DNA from: Acanthaster planci
Lineage: Eukaryota; Echinodermata; Asteroidea; Valvatida; Acanthasteridae
NCBI RefSeq assembly: GCF_001949145.1
Contig: NW_019091385.1
Coordinates: 3,361,206-3,423,205 of the forward strand
Reading direction: 5' to 3'
Length of the DNA: 62,000 nucleotides
The notes under the pieces: generated by a model
The model's database searches: none
What the model was told of the DNA's origin: nothing
The model's input: the letters and a program-made list of their open reading frames with translations, nothing else
Shown: positions 12,301 through 24,300 of the stretch, piece by piece
How the letters are laid out: each line of letters opens with the position of its first letter
How positions within the stretch are numbered: position 1 is the stretch's first letter
Translations under genes and position numbers: made by a program

Positions 12301-15300
12301 ATCTTTAATAACAAAGAATATGTGCCATAGATTTACTTGCACAGTGTTCAATTTTGTCAGGTTCAGGGAGGATTCCAGCCAAATGCATTTGGAACAAGTT
12401 ACGAACCTGTTCCAAGTCTGCTCCAGTGTTGACAGTGTATCTAACTCTAAACAAAGCTTTTGGAAGCTCTCTGCATTACAGACATAACAGCTGGACAATG
12501 TCAGTAGGATAAGTAACATGAAGTGTGAGTTGTCAGCACTAGTGTGCAAAGTCACATTGCTGAGATAGCTGATCGGATGTAGATTTGACATCCAAGAGAA
12601 CCTCATTTGTGTTGGTACACTTGCAATTAAATACCAACTCTTCATGTTTTTGCAGTGGCCCGGCATGAGTACCGGGAATCAGAGATGAAGCAAGAATACA
12701 TGATCTTACAAAAGAGGCACAATGAGGTAAGATTTTACTCCCCACCTCCCCTTTCCCTTCCCCTGACTACACCTTCCAACATGTCCAAGGCCCTGCTCTA
12801 CACCAAAGCCTATCCTTAAACACCATGGATGCAGATACAGCTCTTTAGCTGTGTTCTCATCTGACTTTTTGGGGTTAACCGTGACTTTCCAATGGGAATA
12901 CATGGTAAACTAACATCCCTGTCAACTTACTGCACTTGCAATCTAAAACTAACAGGCCGAAAAGGGTCGTGGGAGATTTCCGCGCAGCCACGGTAAGTTA
13001 GCAGGGGCACAAAAAGTCCAATGGGAACAGTTCCCATACAATGTAGATTGACCGTGACCACGCTAAACATACGAACCAGACTACTGCCTACACAGAGATC
13101 GACAGCAGGCACACAAAAATGGTTGTATGGTTCCCACTCTCCAGCTCCTTGTGTACAGAACAGCAGCACGCCACATACACACAATGAAGCGTGCCCAGAT
13201 AAAGCTATACACACATTGTGTACAGAGCTTTTTCTGTATGGGTTCGTCTTCTTTATGGCAGATTTGGCCGATTTCATGATGATTTGTACAGTGCAGGCAA
13301 TGTAATCAGCTGGTCTTATTAGGCCTAACACAGTGAATAAACATTCCGTTGCAGTTAAAGAAAAGTCCACGTGGGCATGTGTGGTAGATTGACACAAAGG
13401 AATGTCGCGGTAAGTTACCGCATGCCCACGGAAGAAAAAGTCCAATGGGAACACAGCTTTATTCTGACAAAGGGAATTATAATCACCCCCTCCCCCATTC
13501 CATCCTATCCTTCCAACCTGTTTCATCAACATGTTAGTTTTTGGAGCGAGCTACAAATCCTTGTGGATTTCTTGCTCTTCAGTCAAACTGTTTTCAACAT
13601 TTATAAAAAATTAATTTTGGTCCCTCTCCTACCCACCCAAACCTTCGCACCCACTCAGTAAAAAAGTGTCCAGTTGAAACTGAACCTACCCAGACACGAT
13701 TCCCCTGGTCCTACCCTACTGTGACACATGTAGTCACATGACACATTAATCCATGGTGACCTGTAAGGCCCCCCGTTAACGCCATTGGGAAATTTCCCTA
13801 TACATGTATTAATTTGGGTCCTTTCACTAAGCCCTGAGAGAAACACGTCGCCTGGATACAGAACCATAATTAAGTCACATCAGCAATGCATTATGAGGCT
13901 GGCTGTACCCGTAGCTATTGTTTGTGTGAAACATCCTCTGTCATGTCTGTGTATACAGTTGCATTGTGCACATACCGGTAAGCTGGACAGGCACTTCATG
14001 TAGACAAAATTGATGCTGGAATGCACAGGGTCTGCGTTATTCATGAGTGATACAGTCCGTTTCCATGTCTTCTTGGATTTTAGCTTTTTGTCCTCACTGG
14101 CTGTGTACAAAAGTATAGGAGATTTTATCATTGGTCAATATCACCCCTGAACCTGGCATTGTCATCATTTACTCTTAACAGCACAAGCAATGTCTACGTT
14201 GTACATGTTGGTATGAGGTACCAGTCAAACAACACTGAATATTGTCATGATCCCTGAACTGGCAATTACATGTACATGTACATACATGCACATACATCCT
14301 GTGATAAATTACATATAAGTTAGAAGTAAACACGTGTTTTGGCTGTGCTTGCATGATTGGTAGTGCATGTACATGTACATGTAGTCAGCTGCTGCAACTT
14401 GTCTTTTATTTATCTGTTGTCATATTGTACAATGTGTTGACATGTTCACAGACATGTACACAGTATCCTGCAGTTGTCCAGACTTCTCAAAATAGGGTAG
14501 AATTGATTAACCCTAACCTTACATAATGCTACAAATTACCAATTGTAGTAAAATGTAGTAATAAGCACAGTTGCCTGTAAGAGGATATGACCTTGTTGTT
14601 CTCTGAAGCCGTAAGATAGATACCGCTAAGACAATGTACCATACTGTGCTGTGGCACTGTGAATGCATGGCTAGCCAGAAGTAGTAATCTGTGGCGCTAG
14701 GTCCTTCAGGCTCAGACTATTACTTAGTATTTTGTAGTACTGAGTAGTGTAAGCCAAACAATATGCTTGGCGGTTAGGGTTAAAACAAAACTGTACATCA
14801 TGTTCAAATTGATCCATTTATTTTAGCTGAGTGATTTTACATAAAGAGCCTTCTAAGTTTACTCATGATTTGTAGGAAATAGTGGTAGCTATGTTTGATC
14901 AACAAATTAATTGCTAACTGATGTAAATTTAGCATGGGATACATTGCTTTATTACTTTTTCTGTTAAGTTTTTGGAAAATGTTAAGTTCAGGGTGGTGTA
15001 CTCAGCATGTCATTCAGCTTGGACACATTCCCAGTTATATGCCTCTCATCAAATTCTCAACTGCGATTTCAAAATACCACCCGTAATTGAGTTATAAATT
15101 TATCAAGACTGGCATTTCACAGCAAACATGACCTGTGGCATGTCTCTTGTTCATGTACATCCATGATGCCTCACTCTGTGGAGGCCCATCATTCACCCTG
15201 GAGGAGTTTAGTCTCTCAGATTAAAGAGGCACACCATTGTAGGAGTGATGTTCCTAAATAGTTTGGTGAGAGAGACAGAGTGAAATAGCCTTGGCCCCTC

Positions 15301-18300
15301 ATTTGCAGCTGTACATGGGCTATGTCTAGATGCTCTGACTTCAGCTGAAAAAAAGTAGAATTGTAGAAGCCATTGGCAAGCAGCAATGCCCGCTGTAGCG
15401 TTAGCCATAGGAGAGACAAGAAGACATAGCCATGACCTGCAGAAATTGCATTATCAATATCAGCTTAACCTCAGCTTGACCTCACAGGGAGTATACCAGT
15501 ACATGTACCGCTACAAACACTGCAGAGAGACAAATCATCAAACAAACCATAAGGTTAGGATAGCAATTCCTAGGCGGCCTACAGGTACATGTACATCTAT
15601 GTGTGCATTAATTTGCTTAATAGCTGCACATACACTGTACATGTAGGCCTAGAAAATGTATTTACATGTAAAAGCACAATTTTTCTTCTGAATTTAATAA
15701 AGAAGTTCACAGTTATTTCATGTACATGTAAGTCAAATATCTCCCTTTAATGCATGGCCCATGCACTCACACATATGCTCAGTACGCCTACCCTACTGGT
15801 GCATGTAGATCATTAGTCTACAATGGCTTGGTCAATAAGAGATGGTCTTTCCTCCCATAGATCACCCATCAGATTCACCAGTACAGCAACCGACATCTCC
15901 CGGCCGCACAATTTGGTCGTCCAAATTGGAGAGGCGATGTTTTCATACGGAAATTATTATGGAGTCAGCATAGTTTATACACTGTATCAGTTGCTGCGAG
16001 GCCTTTTTCACCCATAAACACGTACATTGTGCAATTCAAATTAAATATTTGTCATTTTGCGTAGACATGTTTGGTAAAAAAAAAATTCCTAAATGCTTTG
16101 AAACCATGTTTTATATATTTCAGTAACCTGACTGTTTCAATATATTCTTGTTATTGTTATTATTTGTAGGGGTTTGGGAGACTTTCAGTGTGAATAATAT
16201 TTATGTTTTAAACATGGCATTGTTGGTTTATGAGGGGCAAAGTAGGATTTGTCTTCCCTCCATCAGTGTGTGGCACCACACCCACATTTTGGGAGTTCTC
16301 TGAGTTAGGCAAAAAGTGTCTATATGTCTGTTAAAAAATTCCCATTGTGTTAAATATTTTGATGAAAAAATTCAAAAACCTTTCCAAGCTTTACCCTGAA
16401 ATTTCCTGATTTTTCCAGGGAAGTTTTTTCCTGGGATGTCCAAAATGGTTGATCAAAATCTGGTCCTCTCACATGTACATGTAATTTGATTCAAGCTGTG
16501 GGGAAAACTATTCAAGCTTGAAATACCAGGTATTTTGTCCAAAAGCAAACCTTCACAATGTGTAGTCGTGTACATGTATTTATGTACATGTACATTTTAA
16601 CCCAATTACGCAGTGTGTAACTGTGTACAGTGTATATGCAGCATATGGTATTCACCTGCTTCTTATCTTACCGTATTTCTGGCCTTTCAGGTATTGTACA
16701 ATGCATTCACATTTGTGCAGTTACAAGTAGAGTGTGTTTGGCTCTCCATCCATAATTTGATTACCAAGGGACTCCGTCCCCCATAATTCTCAGTTTGGTT
16801 ATCTGTGTGATTTTCTCAGACTCTGGAAATTAAAGGCATCTTCCTGTCTTCACTGAATGGGTTGCTGGCATACCAGTACAATAGAAATGGGAGAATAATA
16901 GGATTTCCTGTAATGTAAGGTTGAGTTCGGGCGGCTTGTTCTCGTATGTTCACGAACAGCTTGATTGTTTGGTCTTGGGTCGGCCACTCGAACGCCGGGA
17001 ACATACAGTACAACCAGTTGTCGCAGAGAGTTAGTGACAAGCAACATGCAACATGGCATTATATGTACGTTATTCTAGAGTTAATGTTTGGATAACTAGG
17101 CTGAATTCTTTTCTATTTAAACAGGAACATTCTTTTCTGTGTTATGGAATATGGTTGATGTTAACTTAACAAAACTAAGCCATCTCTCTACTTTTTGCTG
17201 CTGTTCAAAAATCAAAACCTCATGAGTTTTTCTGTGTGTTCCGGTAATACCCTGACGAAGAGGTGGTGTGTGATCCGGTTGCAAGAACAGTGTTCTTGAG
17301 TCGTGTTCCCGCCATTCGAGCGTAAGAATAAGAAACCTGTATCAAGAACAGGCTGCCCGAACTCGACTTATGAGGTAATGTGAGGTAATGGATGTACATG
17401 TACAGTACATCCCTTCACTCATATGCTGAACTTACATGTACGAATACATACATAAATTTGTACAAAGCCTCAGGATTGCTCATGTAACTCAGAGGTGCAA
17501 ATACCCATGTACGTAACGTACCATACCATACCTGTACTGTACATCTGCCCGTACACAGAGGCTAAAATTATGGAACTCTAACATTTCTGGCCATTTACGT
17601 TGTACTTGCTTACCCAAGCAGACTTGATGTGGTCTGTCAAATTGAACGAAAGTTTAACCCTAACCACCTACACATGTACCCTAATTGTGCTGTCTCCCTG
17701 CTAAATCCAACAACATCCAACAGTTATGAAAGTGTAAAATCTACTGAACCAAACAGAATCCCACAGCAAAAATAAACGGCCTTTTGTTCACTGCTCACAT
17801 CAACAAAATCCAACTGAAAGTGGCAACTAGTGTTGGATATTGTTGGGTTCAGTATGGTTAGGATTAATCAACAATGTTGCCTTACAGCCAGTCACATATA
17901 TACACATGTACATGTACGTGTACATTTGCAGCTGTGGTGTCACCCATATTAATGCGCATAATATTGCACACATGTACATGTACAGTGTAACTATGCTACT
18001 GGTCTAATCTACACCTTTTGTGTCACTGCACAACCAAACTCTACATGATTATTATGTTGAGCTCATGTATAGACACCCTGTGTCACATTGTGTGTCACGT
18101 GGTGCATTGATGCCCAGGATATGAGGCAATCAAATCTATTCTGTTTCTGCAACTACCAGTAGCATATCCGATCAATTGATTGCAAATGTTCAGGTGCCGT
18201 ATCTTTGCACCGGGCCAAGGGACTGTGGCTGCCATATCGTGTTTATCAGCACATCTTTGCCAATTACATGTATGCATCATGAGGGGCATAAGGTACCCTG

Positions 18301-21300
18301 TCGGGGTAACATGAGACTGTTGACACGACGTGCTCTGATTCCACATTTCGATGCAATCAGTTTTGCCCATTGTCGTTCAGGGACTTATTTGAGTGACTCT
18401 TTCCAGGACTCTATTGTATTACATGTATGGTGCATTTCATACCAGTGCCTCCCTGTGCAATTTTGCACTGCTTAATTTGTCCAATAGTCCAAGCCTTAAC
18501 CAAGTAAAATCTGGAAAGTTCAAAAAACAGATGTCATGTGTTACAACTAGGAATGCAAACCTAACATGGGTGAATGTTACCGTACCATTTCATGCGAAAC
18601 AGGAAATACAGTCTGCAACAGTGTTGTATCCAAGACCTTGATGTCCGAGACCGAGACCAAGGCATACGAGACCAAAGACCGAGACCTACTCCTTCAAGAC
18701 CAAGACCAGGACTGAGACCAAGACTTTTGCAGGTCGAGACGGAGACCATGACATCTGAGACCGAGACCAACCATAAACCAATGTCTAGTTTTTACCAAAA
18801 GGTAAATAGGGACAAACATATGGCAGTACAATTAAGTACAAAAGAAATAAAATGAAAACATTAACATAAACACACACACACAAATAGGTCAAATATTTGT
18901 TAAAGAATGTCTCAGTTCTTTTATCAGTGATACTGCTCTACTTTTACCCTGATCTGGTCATTTTCAACCCGAGTGTCCCAAATGATATGATGTGAACATT
19001 GAAATAAATATCCTTAGACTGTTTTTTTTTAAGCAAAATACTGAAAAACAAATATCCAAAAAAGATGTACCGTAACGAAATTACTAAAACAACACCAAGA
19101 TTCTAATATTCCAACCTTTATTGTCATGCTCAGAACAGAAGAATAAAAAGCACAAAAGTTACCTCCCCAGTGTACAATATAAGATTAGCATTAAAACACA
19201 TATTAAAATATTCAACCAAAAAATACCAATAGATTATAGATACACGCAGTTACAACAATTACAACAATACACATTTTACAGATCCAGAATTACAATGACG
19301 ATGGGGTAAAATTGTAAGGAAGGGAACGATGGAGGAACACAAATACAGGAAGGTTGAAAAAATAGGGAGGAGGGATGGGAGGGAAATGAGCGGATGGAGG
19401 GGGGTGCAAGGGGTATAAACAAACTCATAAAGGGTCATAAAAAAGCATGAAAAACACTGGAACGGTGGAATCAACACAAAAATTACAGTCTAGTAAGATA
19501 AAATAGATTAAAAGTACACATTAGGCCTATCTAGTAAAAGATGAATTACAAATATCAATGGCCCATGGCAAAAAAAGATGACTTGAGTGTGTTTGTCTTG
19601 AGTGCAAGTTGGTGCACCCTACCAGATCGATTCCGAATAATGAAAGGATTGAGGGGGTGGGTAGAATCAGACGATATTTCATTGAACTTTGTGGTAACAT
19701 GACATTGGGCGATTTCTTGTATACCCAAAAAATCGACCCCAATAATCCTCCGGGCTTGCTTATCTATGCGATGGAGTTTTCCACGATTACACAAGGAGAG
19801 TGAGTTAAACCAGCTAATACAGCAAAAGGTTATAATTGACTGAACCGTGCTCTGAGAGATAAGCTTTAAAATCTCATTACTAACATAAAAAGATTTTAAT
19901 TTTCTTAAAAAGTAAAGCCGTTGGTGCACTGGGTGGTCGCCGCGGTGCAGCGCCCTCTACATGTATGTAACAAGTACCACATACAAGACAGAAAAGAAAC
20001 ACTTTCACACGTGCACACAATTCATAGCGTGTGCACACACACAGACTGGTTCCCGTCCCGGCCCTACGTTCAGCAGGAGACTACGTAGGGAACGGAAACC
20101 AGTCTAGTGTGCGAATTCCGCTAGTCACAGCCTCATCTCCATGGTGTCAAGCAGCATGGCTACTCTGGATTCGAAATAAAGTAACAACTTGGGACAAGGT
20201 TGCATCATGCTGCATTGACTCGTCTTCATTCCAGCATCTGTTTCATTGTTTATTACAAAAAATCTTAACATTACTGTGTTGTATTTATATCAGTGGTTGA
20301 AGATTTGACTCGAGTGGAAGTAATTTTGCCTTCTACAACCACATGCATGCGTGGTAGCTAGATGCTTGAGGGGGAGACCCGAGACTATGGCATCCAAGAA
20401 CGAGACTGGCGCTCCCAAGACCAAGACTTCGACAGGGTGAGACCGAGACCACAAAAAAAGGTCTTGAGACCAAGACCAGGTCTTGAGACCTACAACACTG
20501 GTCTGCAAACACCTCTTTTATTTTGGAAGAGGTTTCCAGCTAACTATATGTGACCATAAAAGGTTGCATAGTTTTATTTCCTTGTCGCCATTGGAGGCTA
20601 ATTAACTAGCCCAAGAAAATTCTGAGATGAACTTATTCTACTTTGTTTCGTTTCTGACCTGGAAAAAAATTGAAAATCCTTTACCCAGTTTTCATTCTGT
20701 CCTTTGCTTATTTATTAGGGCGCCAGTGCAGTTGACAACTGACAGCCACTATTTCCAAATATTATGTTTCCGAAATCTCTTGCTAGCGATTCCGCACAAG
20801 CAACCTGGTGGCAGCTTATGTGCCATAAGAGGCAAAAACCCTTTTTAATCAAGGTAATGGTTTTCAAAGACCAGGTTGTCCTTATGGTCCACGTCTGTCA
20901 CGGTTGTGGGACAGATATTTCTTCATCAATACAACAAATCATCCAAAGGTTTGAGACTACCAACTAAATTCTAATTCATCACAAAATTCTGTATGGAAAA
21001 AAAAGTGTCCAGAGCAGATACCTCCATTGAATGGGGAGCATTGTCTTAAAAGTTACTTTCAGACCATCCACTTGGTGTGCTGTGTATGGATGCACTTTGA
21101 CCTCATGAATATTCACAGTGTACAGAGGCTTACATTCTCTGTGTACATCCCCACGGGGTGCTGCTGTGCATGCAGTGTATTCAGATGCTTAGATTCATCA
21201 TACCATAGAGCTACAATAGAGCTGGGTTGTAGCTCTATGATCATACTGTGTGTGGTGTGATAAAGGACAGTAGATGGCAGTGGCTAATTCTTGCATGAAT

Positions 21301-24300
21301 GAATTTCCTCTGTGAAGTCCCAATAATGCTCCCATGTACAATCCAAATATCTGTGTGTGATTATTTCTTTTTACAGATTCATGCCTTATTTCCCGATGGC
21401 TCCCCACCGTTATTTTCTTATTATCATTTTCTCAGTAAATGAAACAAAGTCCTTCCCCTGCACATACTCTATAGTGTGTACATTCCCAGTCAAAAGGGAT
21501 ATCAACAGGTCTCAATATTTCTTGGGATCGTATTACAATACATGTATTTACATGTATATTTTGTATGGCTTTCTTTAAACAGTTGTTTATTATAGCTTTA
21601 GGGATTATGTTTTAAAGAGGAATATTTTGTTAGTACAGAACACACTTGTTTAGTGTTTTGTATAATATTTTAATTGTACATACATGTAGATCTCTTTGTG
21701 CATGTTTTTACTTGTATTTTTTTTCTTTTGTATTTTTTTAAGGTACATGTAAATTACTGCATGTATGCATATTTGCTTAAATGTTGTTCATGTTTGTGTA
21801 ATTCATGGAGGGGGGTTTCTTTTGGCGGTGTTTTGTTTTATGTTTTTTTCTTCTCTCTGTTTGGTTTCAGCATTTGGGAGAGCCACTTGATCGTGATTTA
21901 GTTCGCTTTTTGGCAGTCCCTCAGGGGTGCCGTTGCCATTTCCTGTCTTAATAATTGTTTCTTGATTGTATATGTGCTTGTAGTTTGTTTTGTCTTACCT
22001 AAAAAATAATGAATGAAATGAAAAAAAAACAAGATAAAGAAGTTCCGAATGATGTAAGCAACTTAAAATGTACACGGTTCGATGGACAAACTTGAACAGT
22101 TTTAATATTTTGTAATGCATTAATAATTGATGAGATTTCATACCCATGTGCCTGTATATTATCACCAGATTCATTGCATGTCATTGCACATTGCATCAAA
22201 ACAACGTCATCTTTATTAATGACAAACACAATTTACACATGTCATGTATGTATACATGTAGAGGTCTGCATGTTAACAGTTACATGTACATGAATGTACA
22301 TGTACGTGCACAGTGTACAGTGAAATGAATCATATCTTTTGTTCACATCAGTTGTCCCAGTGGTAGCCTGGTTTAAAATCAAAAGCAATGGGGATTTTCA
22401 CACTCTCTGTTTAGCCTCTGGAGGGACGTTTGTTGTCACAGGCAAATTATTGAATTGCTTTTTTTCCGGCTCAAGTTTCATAATGCTGTTGTGTTTCAAA
22501 AAACAGGAAGTTTTCTTGTATTGTGCATCACAGTGCTTTTGAAGTTGCTTTTGCTTCAGGGTTTTTTTTGGTGAATTGTCTAATCTATTATATCAGGAAC
22601 TGTAGCTACTGAGAAGTTGATGGTTTCGTGTGTATGCTTACATGTAACTTCCTCATTAAGTGAAGAGCTATCGAAATAAACTCTTAAAGTCTAAATGGCA
22701 GCTCAGTGTCTGATGTACATGTATGCCCTTGTGGCAAACAATACTTGAACAAACTTTGTACCATACATGTGCATGAAAACGTGTTTTTTGGGCAATCGTG
22801 GACGTTCCTATTGTCCTCTTTTGTTCATTAACTTTTTTGGAAGGCCTCTAATATGTTTTGTACACGTTTGGCAATGGTGGACGTATTGGAAATCGTAGAC
22901 AGTCATTAATTCTTTTGTTCACCGTCCACGATTGTGGGGTATGCAGGTACTGTGTTCAGTCAGAGGATCGTTGTTGTCATCCTTTAAACCCTTCCTTTGC
23001 CCTTTACCCTTTCCTCTGCAGTCAACCGTTATGAACATTACGCCCTCCCACCAAAAAAAGAGTTATTACTTTAAAGCATATAATTATGCCTTACACTGAA
23101 GTTCAGCTTGTTCTTTTCACCCCTTTGCCCTCAGTTACCGGTAGGGGTGTGTATGTGGTGGGGTGTTTTGTTGGGGGATGGGGCTACAGTTATGTACGGG
23201 TGTATGTTTCTGTTAGTCTGTCAATTTTGTTTGATCGTTTTGATTTCTGTTCCAGGTCCTACAGAAGTACATGGAACATGTTGAGCGGCTGAAGATGGTG
23301 GGCCAGCCTGATACAGTTGGCAGTCCCAGGTTATTCAAGTGAGTCTAAAGGGTTGTAGGCGGTCCATTTTTAAGGCGAAATTTCTAATTACATGGGTGTC
23401 GTGCACAGCCGTAAAAGAGGGCTTTAAAAGTTACTGCATTGCCTGGTGATACATACCCTAGCAAATCAGATGACTGTACGGTGTATAGGCGAGGAATGGC
23501 TTAAATTGAAGCTGGCATTTTCAGTTTTAAACCCTCTTGACATCTTTTCTTCAGGAATGTCATTGTTATTTATCGCCAGTACTCACAGTGCATAATTTGA
23601 TTTTTTTTCTCAACTGAGTGGTTACTGCGGATTTAGAAGACTGATTTGGATTAAGAGCCAAAGTTGATTTTTAACATGCTGTAAAATACCATAGAACATA
23701 ACAGTGCTTTCACTATTCTTGATGCAAGATTAAACCGGGCCATCACATACAGCCATGACAGTGTTCAGAATTTAAGGCCAGATTGAATAAAATCCAGAAA
23801 TTTTAAATGAGAAGCGCATATGCAGTTACAATGAAAATGTTCCACTTCTACAAATTGATATCTCACGGTTCATTGAACAGAAGATGTCATATACATGTGT
23901 GTTATACCACTCTGGCAAAGAATACTGTATGTGGGAACCATGTTGTCAAAACAGCCCCTCTTTTTTGACATTACATATTTTGTCATGGAGTGCTGTAGCA
24001 ACTTGGATTTTCTGACATACATATTAAGCATCCGTGGCCAAGTTCTTAACGGACCTGTATGAGTCATATATTTTCTGCCCTTCATCCCTGTACAACTGAT
24101 GGTATAGGAGTGTGCTGGTTCACAGCACAGTACACCTGGACTTGCATCGGGATAGAAATGAGAGGGAAAATAAATGATTTGGGAATGGAATTGGAAGTAT
24201 CTAGATACTGAATACACTTGTATTTCAATGTGTACATGTACATATGTGTGGGTAATACATGCAGCAGTAACCCTCTAAATGGAAAGCAATATCAAATGAT

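Larger units (their letters stand above)
18619..20500. mobile_element. hAT-like transposon with perfect 8-bp duplication
   Basis: The left end is CAGTGTTGTA (18619-18628) and the right end is its exact complement TACAACACTG (20491-20500). The 8-mer GTCTGCAA flanks both sides (18611-18618 and 20501-20508). CAGTG ends with 8-bp duplications are the hAT signature. Both subterminal regions (about 18630-18770 and 20370-20490) are built from GAGACC / AAGACC repeats in the same direction. The 1,882-bp interior holds no transposase; it contains a LINE 3' fragment and a hairpin, so this is a non-autonomous carrier. Confidence 0.9.
12727..23255 (+). other. Intron 3 (10.5 kb)
   Basis: This is the largest intron. 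It contains the inverted-repeat element at 12847-13458, the decayed MITE at 14026-14149, the 450-bp MITE at 16919-17368, the hAT-like element at 18619-20500 with a LINE fragment inside, a hairpin at 21204-21239, a probable LINE 3' tail at about 21590-22031 and a small MITE at 22793-22934. TACATGTA palindromes are frequent (for example about 14265-14385, 16490-16595, 17390-17450 and 17900-17985). I see no gene at about 14150-16900. Confidence 0.8.

Noticed and set aside
12927-13532. 201-codon open frame on the minus strand, the longest outside recognised genes except the exon 5 frame
   Set aside because: It runs through an inverted-repeat element, shows no domain or family pattern and has irregular composition. 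Chance openness is more likely than a gene.
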